A stretch of 64,000 bases of DNA from JADJOY01 sp016713535 [NCBI: Deltaproteobacteria bacterium] (lineage in GTDB: Bacteria > JADJOY01): NCBI GenBank assembly GCA_016713535.1, contig JADJOY010000003.1:62001-126000 (forward strand), written 5' to 3'. Below, piece by piece: positions 44,540 through 52,127 of this stretch (position 1 is its first letter; the number at the start of each line of letters is the position of its first letter). The position numbers and the translations under genes were made by a program. The notes below the pieces were generated by a model. The model did not search any database. It saw only the letters and a program-made list of their open reading frames with translations, and had not been told where the DNA came from.

Positions 44540-45172
44540 ATGGCCAAGGTCATCAAGCGGTACGGGAATCGAAAGCTCTACGACCTCGACTCCTCCACCT
44601 ACGTCACGCTCCACGAAATCGCCGAGATGGTGAAGCGCGGCGAGGACATCCAGGTCATCGACAACCGCACCAAGGAAGACCTGACCGCCGTCACGCTCAC
44701 GCAGATCATCCTCGAGGAGGAGAAGGCGCGTCACAGCGTGCTGCCGCTCACGTTCCTCAAGCGCATCATCCAGCAGAGCGGCGAGTCGCTCTCCGAGCTG
44801 GTGGCGCGGGTCAACCCGCAAGGCGCGCTGATGCCGCTCAAGGATGCGCTCGAGGAGACCGAGAAAGGGATCCTCAAGCTCTTCGAGCGCGGCGAGATCA
44901 CCCTCGACGAGGCGCGCGAGGTGGTGCGCGAGATCTTCGCGGCGCCGCGTCGCGGCGTCGAGGACTTCCAGAAGAAGTTCGACGAGCGGATGCGCTTCGC
45001 GCTCGAGAAGGTGACCGGGGTCTCGTCGCTGCACGGACAGGTGCGCGAGCTCGAGAAGAAGATCGCCGAGCTCGAGAGCGAGCTGGCCCGGAAGTCGCGC
45101 GCCGACTCGACCCGCGCCCGCCGCCGCCGTGCCCAGGCGGCCGCCGCCGCGAACGACGAGAAGGTGGCGTGA
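44540..45172 (+). CDS. phaR: polyhydroxyalkanoate synthesis regulator PhaR-like
   Basis: A 210-residue protein starting with the PHB-accumulation DNA-binding domain: VIKRYGNRKLYDLDSSTYVT, LHEIAEMVKRGEDIQVIDNR and TKEDLTAVTLTQIILEEEK. The C-terminal half holds helices and a coiled coil (VRELEKKIAELESELARKSR) with a basic tail. PhaR-type repressors bind both DNA and PHA granules and control phasin genes. GGAGGAGG precedes the ATG. No phaC or phasin is in the window, so the PHA link rests on the family. The stop is followed by repeat copy 6. Confidence 0.88.
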   Translation: MAKVIKRYGNRKLYDLDSSTYVTLHEIAEMVKRGEDIQVIDNRTKEDLTAVTLTQIILEEEKARHSVLPLTFLKRIIQQSGESLSELVARVNPQGALMPLKDALEETEKGILKLFERGEITLDEAREVVREIFAAPRRGVEDFQKKFDERMRFALEKVTGVSSLHGQVRELEKKIAELESELARKSRADSTRARRRRAQAAAAANDEKVA

Positions 45173-45176
45173 GTTT

Positions 45177-45553
45177 TCTCGGGGGGCTGTTCCAGCCCCC
45201 CGCCCGCCGGGAGTGAATCCCGGCGGGTGCCACCCCCGAGTCGGCTCGCCCGGCTCGCCGCCGTCGCTCTGCGACGGGCCCATCGACGAGTCCACTCGTA
45301 GCGCGGCCGGCCGAGGGGTTCTGCAGTGGAGCACGTTCCAGCCCCCCGCCCGCGCTTCGTGCGTGGCGTCGCGATGAGGCGGTGAATCGTTCCATCTGGG
45401 TCGTTCACGGAAGGCGCGTGGGCCCGGCGACGGGGGATGGAACCCCCGTCGCTCCATAAGGTCTACGAGGGTGTTCGTAGCGTGGGGGGCTCCGGCCCCC
45501 CGCGGCGCATTGCTCCCGCTCGAGCGCGTGACCGGCTCGCTGCGACGCGCCCG
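45177..45553. repeat. composite GC-hairpin repeat, copy 6
   Basis: It starts 5 bases after the phaR stop: TTTCTCGGGGGGCTGTTCCA and GCCCCCCGCCCGCC, then GGGAGTGAATCCCGGCGGG. Next CGCTTCGTGCGTGGCGTCGC, GGCCCGGCGACGGGGGATGG and AACCCCCGTCGCT, then GGGGGGCTCCGGCCCCCCGC and GCTGCGACGCG. It is the clearest copy and fills the whole gap between convergent phaR and the acyltransferase. No gene. Confidence 0.8.
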
Positions 45554-46954
45554 TCAACCGAAGAAGCGCGAGCGGTGCGTTTCGCGGGTGGCGTCGAGGG
45601 CACGCTGGATCGTCGCCCGCAGCTCGTCGCGGATCCGCGTGACGGCGAGGTAGTCGTCGGCGCCTTTTCCCTTGCGTTTGGCGGTCGCCGTGGGTGCGCC
45701 GAACTGGATCCGCCACTTGCTGGGTAGCGGCACGAGGCCGAGTGGGCCGAGCAGCGGCAGCGTCGGCGTGATCGGAAGCGTCGGCAGCCCCACGAGCTTT
45801 CCGAGTCGGTCGAAGCGCGTGACGATCGGGTGGATCTCCTCGCTGCCGATCACGGCGCACGGCACGAGCGTTGCCTTGTGGCGGATCGCCACCGCCACGA
45901 ATCCGCCGCGTCCGAAGTCCTCGAGCTGGTAGCGATCGCGGTAGCTCTTGGTCATCCCCTGGACGCCCTCGGGGAAGGCGATCACCACGCCGCCCTGCAC
46001 GAGCACCCGCTCCGCGCTTTCCTGGCTCGCGCGCAGGCCGCCGAGGCGCGCCGTGAGCGGCCCGATCACGGGGAAATCCCACGCCGTGTCGTCCACCAGG
46101 AAGCGCACCTCGCGCCCGGTGGCCGAAGCGCCGCGGATGGCGCGTGCGATCATGAGCCCGTCGTAGGGCAGGAGCCCGGCGTGGTTCGCGACCACCAGCG
46201 CCGGACCGGTCGCCGGCACCTGCTCGAGCCCGCTGGTCTCGACCCGCCAGTAGCTCTCGTAGAGGAAGTCCACGATCGGCTCGACGCGCGCCGCGAACGC
46301 GCCGTCGACCGCCGCGCCCGCGCCCGCAGCGTCGCCGGCCTCGCGTCCGGCGAGCTCGCGCCACAGGCCCCGCAGGTTCCCCAGGCTGCCGAGCTCGCGA
46401 ACGCCGTCCGCCAGCTCGACGAGCCGCCGCACCAGGCCGACCTGGGTCATGGCTTCGCCCGAGATCCCACCGCTCGCGGCGATGCCGCGAGCGCCGCGCT
46501 CGGCGGCGGCGAGCAGCTCCTCGATGCGCTCGTCGATCTCCGCGCCACGCTCGATCGGGACCTCACGGCGCGCCGCGGAGCGCGCGGCGCTCGCGCGGGG
46601 CGACGGCGCCGACTCGGCGAGTGCCTTCTCGAGGCGGTTCTCGAGGCGCGCGAACGTGGCCTCGTCGGCGCCGCGCGCGGGCTTCGGGGCGGCCTCGGCT
46701 CGTGCCCCACGGCGCGGCACCTCGCCGGTATCGATCACCAGCTCGCGCACCCGCCGTGCAGCCGGCCGCGCCCGCGGCGAGGGTCGTTGAGCGCTGCGCG
46801 CCGCGGGCGCCGAGGGCGGCGGGGCGAGGGCCTCGGCGCCCGGCGATCCCACCGGCGGGCCGGGGTCGACCTTCGCCTGCGGCGCGCGCGCGGAAGCGCG
46901 AGTGTGGTGGAAGCTCGAGAACGGGTCGCGGCCGAGGACCGATTTGCTGCTCAT
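45554..46954 (-). CDS. 1-acyl-glycerol-3-phosphate acyltransferase-like (PlsC family) with long disordered N-terminus
   Basis: A 466-residue protein: about 200 residues of Pro/Ala/Arg-rich disordered and helical sequence, then an acyltransferase domain (about 225-460) with ALVVANHAGLLPYDGLMIAR (NHxxxxxD motif, here NHAGLLPYD), a glycine-rich VIGPLTARLGGLRASQES, VVIAFPEGVQGMTKSYRDRY and CAVIGSEEIHPIVTRFDRLG. It should transfer an acyl chain to a glycerophospholipid or related acceptor at the membrane. The N-terminal extension is unusual for PlsC and suggests scaffold or partner binding. It lies beside phaR and parA, which may point to granule or membrane organisation (inference). Confidence 0.8.
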   Translation of the reverse strand: MSSKSVLGRDPFSSFHHTRASARAPQAKVDPGPPVGSPGAEALAPPPSAPAARSAQRPSPRARPAARRVRELVIDTGEVPRRGARAEAAPKPARGADEATFARLENRLEKALAESAPSPRASAARSAARREVPIERGAEIDERIEELLAAAERGARGIAASGGISGEAMTQVGLVRRLVELADGVRELGSLGNLRGLWRELAGREAGDAAGAGAAVDGAFAARVEPIVDFLYESYWRVETSGLEQVPATGPALVVANHAGLLPYDGLMIARAIRGASATGREVRFLVDDTAWDFPVIGPLTARLGGLRASQESAERVLVQGGVVIAFPEGVQGMTKSYRDRYQLEDFGRGGFVAVAIRHKATLVPCAVIGSEEIHPIVTRFDRLGKLVGLPTLPITPTLPLLGPLGLVPLPSKWRIQFGAPTATAKRKGKGADDYLAVTRIRDELRATIQRALDATRETHRSRFFG

Positions 46955-47023
46955 GGCGAGGGCAGGCGGTGAGGTGGGGGCGGGGTGGCTCGGGTGGAGA
47001 AACGGGTGGGCGGCGGCGCGTGC

Positions 47024-47794
47024 TCAGCTCTCGCCCTTCCGCTTGATCTCTTTGGCGAGGGCCGCGAACGCCTCGGCGCCCGCCGAGTCCGGGGCGTATT
47101 CGAAGATCGTCTGGCCGTGGCTCTGCGCCTCGTCGATCTTGACGTTGTAGCCGATCACGGTCTTCGCGACCCGCCCGCGGAAGTGCTCGCCGAGCTTGTC
47201 CAGGATCTCGTTGGCGAGGCGGGTGGGGCGGTAGAGCGTCGGCACCACCAGCGTGACGCCGAGGTAGGGCCGGTGGTAGCGGCTCTTCAGGCTCTCGATG
47301 GTGTCGACGATCTCGGCGCAGCCGTCGAGGGCCAGGAAGGTGAGGTTGACCGGGATCACCACCTCGATGGTCGCGAGCAGCACGTTCATCGACAGCAAGC
47401 CGAGCGACGGCGGCGAGTCGAAGAGGATCCAGTCGTAGCCGCGCACCTTGTCGATCTGCTTTGCCAGGCGCTCGGTCCAGTCGCGGTCGGCGTCGGAGGT
47501 GAGCGGCAGGTTGGTGAGGCTCTTGTTGCTGACGATCACGTCGAGCCCCTCGATGCGGCTCGGGATCGCGACGTCGCGCGGGTGGACCGTCGGGTCCGCC
47601 AGCAGGTCGCGCACGGTGCGCTCGGCCCCGCGCACGTCGAGACCGAGGCACTTGCCGGCGTGCCCCTGCGGGTCGAGGTCGACGATCAGCACGCGCTCCT
47701 TGCGCTTGAGCGCGTAGTACCCGCCCACGTTGACCGTGAGCGTGGTCTTGAGGCTGCCGCCCTTCTCGTTGATGAACGCGATGCGACGTGTCAT
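47024..47794 (-). CDS. ParA family ATPase (orphan)
   Basis: A 256-residue ParA/MinD-type ATPase. The deviant Walker A is INEKGGSLKTTLTVN (KGGxxKT, with SL in place of the usual VG); LIVDLDPQGHAGKCLGL, ILFDSPPSLGLLSMNVLLA and VIPVNLTFLALDG follow. ATG 47794 is the natural start. No parB is next to it and no convincing parS was seen, so it is more likely a cargo-positioning ATPase than a chromosome segregator. Neighbours are the PlsC-like acyltransferase downstream and two ArsA-like ATPases on the other strand. PHA-granule or membrane-cluster positioning is conceivable. Confidence 0.85.
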   Translation of the reverse strand: MTRRIAFINEKGGSLKTTLTVNVGGYYALKRKERVLIVDLDPQGHAGKCLGLDVRGAERTVRDLLADPTVHPRDVAIPSRIEGLDVIVSNKSLTNLPLTSDADRDWTERLAKQIDKVRGYDWILFDSPPSLGLLSMNVLLATIEVVIPVNLTFLALDGCAEIVDTIESLKSRYHRPYLGVTLVVPTLYRPTRLANEILDKLGEHFRGRVAKTVIGYNVKIDEAQSHGQTIFEYAPDSAGAEAFAALAKEIKRKGES

Positions 47795-48028
47795 GGAGCG
47801 CTGCAGCGTGCGAGTCGCGCGGCGGTGGGAAGGGGAGATAACGCACATCGCGAGGGCGGCTGGCTACCCTTCCGGCGTGCGCTTCGATCGCGGTACCGCC
47901 ACGGCTCGCGAAGGTTCGCCGCTCGATTGACCGACGCGAAGGGCATGGGCTAGCTTCGCGCCCCCACGACGGCGCCCGAGAAGCTTGCTCGCACGCCGCC
48001 CTCCCCACCTCCCAGAGCCTCCTCGCCG

Positions 48029-49069
48029 ATGGATCAGGACGCCCTGAGCCTCGATCGCCGCATCCTCGTCGTCGCCGGCAAGGGTGGCGTCGGCAAGAGC
48101 ACGTTCGCCGCCGCGCTCGCGCTCAACGCGGCGCGCGCCGGGCTCAAGACGCTGCTCATCGGCTCGGACATCCGCGAGGGGCTGAGCCACTGCCTCGGCA
48201 CCCACAAGCTCGACTACAAGACCCGCAGGATCGAGGAGAACCTGTGGGGCTCGAACATCTCGGGGCGCGAGAGCCTCGAGGAGTTCCTGATCCTCAAGCT
48301 CAAGGTCAAGTTCCTCTACGACCAGCTCCTGAAGCGCGACCTCTTCCATTACTTCATCGCCGCCGCGCCGGGGCTCGAGGAGCTCTTCATCCTCGGCAAG
48401 ATGTGGTTCCTCTGCCAGCCCGACGGGTCGGGGATCAAGGGTGTCCAGTTCGACCGCATCGTCTTCGACGCGCCCGCCACCGGGCACGGTGTCAGCCTCT
48501 TCAAGACGCCGCAGGTGATCCTCGACACCATCCGGGTCGGACCGATCCACCACTACACCAAGGACGTCCTCAAGCTCCTCACCGATCCCACCCACACCGC
48601 GTTCCACATCGTGACGCTGCCCGAGGAGATGCCGGTCAACGAGTCACTCGAGCTCGACCACACGGTGCGCGTGGACGTGGGAATGCACCGAGGCACCACG
48701 TTCGTGAACGGCGTGTACCCGGAGGTGGTGCCCGAGGCGCTCGTGAACGCGTGGGAGCGGGTGCGGGCCAACCCGTCGCGCCTGGCCGTCGAGTCCGGCG
48801 TCGAGATCGATCCCAAGGTCGCCGAGGCGCTCGTGGAAGGTGCCGAGCGCGTGCTCGAGCGGCGCCGCCTCGGCGAGGTGTACCTGGAGCGGCTGCGTAC
48901 CGAGATGGCGGGGCCGAAGGTGCTGGTCCCGTACCTCTTCGACATCCAGCCCGGGCGCCCGCTCACCGAGGCGGTCGCCGCGGCGATCCTCGAGCAGGTC
49001 GGCGTCGACGCGTTCGGGCTGCCGATCCCCGCCAACCGCGCCAAGCTCAAGCCGGGGAGGCGCTCGTGA
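48029..49069 (+). CDS. ArsA/GET3-like ATPase, first of a tandem pair
   Basis: A 346-residue ATPase: deviant P-loop LVVAGKGGVGKSTFAAALAL, then LIGSDIREGLSHCLGT in place of the usual switch I DPA motif, and IVFDAPATGHGVSLFKTPQV as switch II. The C-terminal half is helical with GIEIDPK-type segments and ends KLKPGRRS. Its switch I differs from the third member, so the two may form a heterodimer with one special subunit. It overlaps the next ATPase by GTGA. Such pairs occur in actinobacteria and some Gram-negatives. Substrate unknown; no arsenic genes are near. Confidence 0.82.
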   Translation: MDQDALSLDRRILVVAGKGGVGKSTFAAALALNAARAGLKTLLIGSDIREGLSHCLGTHKLDYKTRRIEENLWGSNISGRESLEEFLILKLKVKFLYDQLLKRDLFHYFIAAAPGLEELFILGKMWFLCQPDGSGIKGVQFDRIVFDAPATGHGVSLFKTPQVILDTIRVGPIHHYTKDVLKLLTDPTHTAFHIVTLPEEMPVNESLELDHTVRVDVGMHRGTTFVNGVYPEVVPEALVNAWERVRANPSRLAVESGVEIDPKVAEALVEGAERVLERRRLGEVYLERLRTEMAGPKVLVPYLFDIQPGRPLTEAVAAAILEQVGVDAFGLPIPANRAKLKPGRRS

Positions 49070-50223
49070 GCCTGAGCGACACCCTCGCCGGCAAGCGCGT
49101 CATCATCTGCTGCGGCAGCGGTGGCGTGGGCAAGACCACGGTGTCGGCGTCGATCGCCCTCGAGCACGCCCTCGCCGGCAAGCGCACCGTGGTGTGCACG
49201 ATCGATCCCGCGAAGCGCCTCGCCAACTCGCTGGGCCTCGATCGCCTCGACAACGAGCCACGCCCGGTGCCGGCCTCGGCGTTCGCGGAGGCCGGTCTCG
49301 ACGCCAAGGGCGGCGAGCTGCACGCGCTCATGCTCGACACCAAGCGCACTTTCGACGCGCTGGTCGAGCGCTACGCGCCGAGCGCCGAGATCCGTGACAC
49401 GGTGCTCGCCAACCGCATGTACCAGAACATCTCGAGCGCCCTCGCCGGGACCCCCGAGTACATGGCGATGGAGAAGCTCTACGAGCTGACCCAGAGCGGC
49501 GACTACGACGTGCTGGTGCTCGACACGCCGCCCACCAGCTTCGCGCTCGACTTCCTGGAGGCGCCGACCCGCATCAACCACTTCGTCGCCAGTGACGTCC
49601 TCGACAAGTTCCTGCGCCCGTACTTCCGGCTCGGGCACTTCGGCTACAAGATGGTGCAGAAGGGCATGGGGCGGACGTTTCAGGTCCTCGAGAAGCTCAC
49701 GGGCCTCGAGGTGCTGCGCGAGATCGCGGACTTCTTCGACGCTTTCGACGCGCTTTTCGACGGCTTTCGCGAGCGCGCCGACCGCGTCGCCGAGCTGATC
49801 CGCTCGCCTGACTCGGTGTTCATGCTCGTCACCGGGCCGCGCCCCGACACCCTCGCCGAAGGTGTCTTCTTCTACGAGAAGCTCGTCGAGCTCGCGATGC
49901 CGTTCGGCGGTTTCGTCGTGAACATGGTCCACGAGCCGTTCGACCGGGGGAAGCGCTTCGCCAAGACCATCGACAAGCTGCGCGGCAACGTGAAGTCGAC
50001 GAAGTCCGACGGTGCCGTCGGCGTGCAGCTCCTCCGCGCGCTCGCCCAGACCTACCGCGACCACGAGGCGCTCGCCGAGCGCGAGGCGCTCTACCTCGAG
50101 GACCTCAGGGGGCGGGTGGGGCAGAAGAACCTGCCGATCTACCGCGTGCCGTTCCTCGACGACGACGTCCACGACCTGAGCGGCCTCAAGCAGGTCGCCG
50201 ATCAGCTCTTCCGGGGCGACTGA
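49066..50223 (+). CDS. ArsA/GET3-like ATPase, second of a tandem pair
   Basis: A 385-residue ATPase with P-loop IICCGSGGVGKTTVSASIAL (GSGGVGKT, a Ser in place of the usual Lys of KGG), switch I CTIDPAKRLANSLGL and switch II VLVLDTPPTSFALDFLEAP. A Phe/Arg-rich helical region (FFDAFDALFDGFRERADRVA) may be a membrane-facing or client groove. GTG 49066 overlaps the preceding stop. The loss of the intradimer signature Lys would prevent the standard symmetric ArsA/GET3 dimer and supports pairing with the first member. Followed after 40 bases by the sigma-54 activator. Confidence 0.85.
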   Translation: MSLSDTLAGKRVIICCGSGGVGKTTVSASIALEHALAGKRTVVCTIDPAKRLANSLGLDRLDNEPRPVPASAFAEAGLDAKGGELHALMLDTKRTFDALVERYAPSAEIRDTVLANRMYQNISSALAGTPEYMAMEKLYELTQSGDYDVLVLDTPPTSFALDFLEAPTRINHFVASDVLDKFLRPYFRLGHFGYKMVQKGMGRTFQVLEKLTGLEVLREIADFFDAFDALFDGFRERADRVAELIRSPDSVFMLVTGPRPDTLAEGVFFYEKLVELAMPFGGFVVNMVHEPFDRGKRFAKTIDKLRGNVKSTKSDGAVGVQLLRALAQTYRDHEALAEREALYLEDLRGRVGQKNLPIYRVPFLDDDVHDLSGLKQVADQLFRGD

Positions 50224-50263
50224 AGCGCTCCGTCAGCGGAGCGCACCGATCCGAGGAGCAAGG

Positions 50264-51778
50264 TTGGCCAAGACCGGCGCACCGCGAGCGAACGCCACGA
50301 GACCGCGCCGGCCGGCGGACGCGCCGCCCGCCCCTCCCGACCGACCCACGCAATCAGCGCGCCGCGCTGCCACCACTGGCGCCGACGACGCCGCGCTGCG
50401 CGCGGCGATCGACGGCGTGAGCTCGGCGTTCGCCTCGCTGGGCCGGATCTTCGTGTGCGTCGACTCGACGTTCCGCGTGCTTCACGCCTCGACGATCCTC
50501 GACCGCGTGATGCACCAGGGCGCGTCGGCGAGCGCCACTGGCCGCGAGCTGGCGGAGCTGCTCGGCAGTGAGCTCTTCGGCGAGGGCGGGACCCTCCGCC
50601 AGGCGCTGCGCGCAGGCGAGCGCCGTGAAGGATGGCGTGCCACGCTCACGGTGCCGGGCGCCGACCCGCGCCTGGTATCGGTGACGGCGGCGCCGTTCTG
50701 CGCGGAGCCGGGCGCGGCGTGCGATCCACGGGTCGCGTACGTCGTCGTTCTGCGGCCCGCCGAGGAAGATCAGCTCCACGAGCCGCGCGCGCCCTTGCCT
50801 GGTCTCATCGGTCGATCCGCCGCGATGGATCGAATCTTCCGGCTCATCGAGAACCTCGAACAGAGCGAAGCGACGGTCCTCGTCACCGGCGAGAGCGGCA
50901 CGGGCAAGGAGGTCGTGGCACGCGCCATCCACGCGCGCTCGCAGCGCCGGCATGGACCCTTCGTCGCGGTCAACTGCGGCGCGCTACCCGGCGAGCTCCT
51001 CGAGAGCGAGCTGTTCGGGCATGTGCGCGGCGCGTTCACCGGCGCGGTGCGGGATCGTGTGGGGCGCTTCGAGCTTGCATCCGGCGGCTCGCTCTTCCTC
51101 GACGAGGTCGGGGACCTGCCGCTGCCGATCCAGGTGAAGCTCTTGCGCGTGCTGCAGGAGCGCACCTTCGAGCGACTCGGTGAGAGCCGATCGCGGCCCG
51201 CCAATGCGCGAATCCTCGCGGCCACCAACGTCGACCTCAAGCGCGCAGTCCACGATGGAGTGTTCCGGGAGGACCTCTACTACCGGCTGCGCGTCGTTCC
51301 GATCGAGATTCCCCCGCTGCGGGAGCGGCGCGAGGACATCTCGCCACTCGCCGCCGCGCTCCTGGCGCGCGTCGGCGCTCGCCACGGGCGTGCGCTGCGG
51401 TACTCGCCCGATGCGCTTCGCGCGCTCCTGGCGTACCCCTGGCCAGGCAACGTCCGGGAGCTCGAGAACGCGCTCGAATACGCGGTCGCGGTCTGCAAGG
51501 GACAGACACTTCTCCCCGAGGACCTGCCGCGAGAGATCGTCGAGCCGAACGACGAGGCGAGCGCGCTGCGAGCAGCCGCGGCCACCCTGCGGGCCGATGC
51601 GCCTCCTTCGCGAGACCTGGCCGCCTCGGGTCCGCGAACCCCCGGGGTGCTCGAGGACCCGGCGCGGCTCCGCGCGCTTCTCGAGGCGAGCCGATGGCGG
51701 CGGGCTGCAGCCGCGCGCCAGCTCGGCGTGAGCCGCACGACGTTGTGGCGGCGCATGCGCGAGTTCGGTCTCGCCTGA
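50264..51778 (+). CDS. sigma-54-dependent transcriptional activator (PAS, AAA+, Fis-type HTH)
   Basis: A 504-residue enhancer-binding protein: disordered N-terminus (1-40), PAS-like sensor (about 42-165, RIFVCVDSTFRVLHASTILD), AAA+ domain with Walker A TGESGTGKE (209-216), the sigma-54 contact loop GAFTGA (256-261), Walker B GGSLFLDEVGDLPLPIQVKL and ANARILAATNVDLKRAV, and a C-terminal Fis helix-turn-helix RRAAAARQLGVSRTTLWRRM. The start is TTG 50264 with GAGGAG upstream. It lies directly before palindromes, a -24/-12 promoter and the multihaem operon, which it very probably controls. The PAS domain may sense redox or ligand; no haem motif is evident. Confidence 0.9.
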   Translation: MAKTGAPRANATRPRRPADAPPAPPDRPTQSARRAATTGADDAALRAAIDGVSSAFASLGRIFVCVDSTFRVLHASTILDRVMHQGASASATGRELAELLGSELFGEGGTLRQALRAGERREGWRATLTVPGADPRLVSVTAAPFCAEPGAACDPRVAYVVVLRPAEEDQLHEPRAPLPGLIGRSAAMDRIFRLIENLEQSEATVLVTGESGTGKEVVARAIHARSQRRHGPFVAVNCGALPGELLESELFGHVRGAFTGAVRDRVGRFELASGGSLFLDEVGDLPLPIQVKLLRVLQERTFERLGESRSRPANARILAATNVDLKRAVHDGVFREDLYYRLRVVPIEIPPLRERREDISPLAAALLARVGARHGRALRYSPDALRALLAYPWPGNVRELENALEYAVAVCKGQTLLPEDLPREIVEPNDEASALRAAAATLRADAPPSRDLAASGPRTPGVLEDPARLRALLEASRWRRAAAARQLGVSRTTLWRRMREFGLA

Positions 51779-51850
51779 GCACGGTCGTCGGAGTCCGCCG
51801 GAGTGCGAGGCTCGAGCCTCGCTTGGCTGCAACGCCGGCCGAGCATCGGT

Positions 51851-51887
51851 ACGTTTCACATGAAACGTAATGGTGCATCGTTACGTT
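51851..51887. promoter_or_regulatory. tandem palindromes, likely enhancer site for the sigma-54 activator
   Basis: ACGTTTCACATGAAACGT (51851-51868) is a perfect inverted repeat of 8-base arms around CA. It is followed by AACGTAA-N10-TTACGTT (51864-51887). Both lie 66-102 bases upstream of the -24 element at 51953, the usual distance for an activator site, and directly behind the activator gene. The region is AT-rich compared with the surroundings. Confidence 0.55.
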
Positions 51888-51952
51888 CCGATTCGCACCT
51901 CGTTTGGCAGGCGTGATCCGGAATTGTCTCGGTATTTCGAGGGGTTCGCTTC

Positions 51953-51967
51953 TGGCATCGCGGATGC
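51953..51967 (+). promoter_or_regulatory. sigma-54 promoter (-24/-12)
   Basis: TGGCATCGCGGATGC matches the sigma-54 consensus TGGCAC-N5-TTGC: the GG of the -24 element and the GC of the -12 element are exactly 12 bases apart, with one change in each half. The predicted transcript starts near 51979 and would carry a leader of about 145 bases before the cytochrome gene, including the 22-codon ORF. Confidence 0.55.
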
Positions 51968-52058
51968 GTTAGCACCCGGGGGCAGCGAGTCTGTGGCCCG
52001 CTTGCTGGAAACGGGGCGCGCGCTGCGAGCGATCTGGAGCTGCCGCTCGGAGGCCGTG

Positions 52059-52127
52059 ATGAACACACCGCAAGCCGCGCCTGCCGCGTCGTCGAGCGCT
52101 GCGCTGGCTCGCCGGGGGACGTCGTGA
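52059..52127 (+). CDS. 22-residue leader ORF, translationally coupled to the octahaem cytochrome
   Basis: ATG 52059 has GGAGG at ideal spacing (5 bases). The ORF reads MNTPQAAPAASSS then AALARRGTS and stops with TGA that overlaps the GTG start of the octahaem cytochrome (GTGA). The GC-rich third positions fit local coding use, unlike the longer open frame that begins at 51870. A coupled leader ORF could tune translation of the cytochrome. No repeated rare codons or attenuator hairpins were noticed. Real translation is not proven. Confidence 0.45.
   Translation: MNTPQAAPAASSSAALARRGTS

Noticed and set aside
51851-51868. parS-like centromere site for the ParA at 47024
   Set aside because: The palindrome ACGTTTCACATGAAACGT resembles parS but differs at three of 16 core positions, there is no parB nearby, and its place before a sigma-54 promoter explains it better.
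51870-52127. 85-residue gene in front of the octahaem cytochrome
   Set aside because: Its third codon positions are far less GC-rich than all neighbours and it spans the sigma-54 promoter; only the last 22 codons with GGAGG are kept as a leader ORF.
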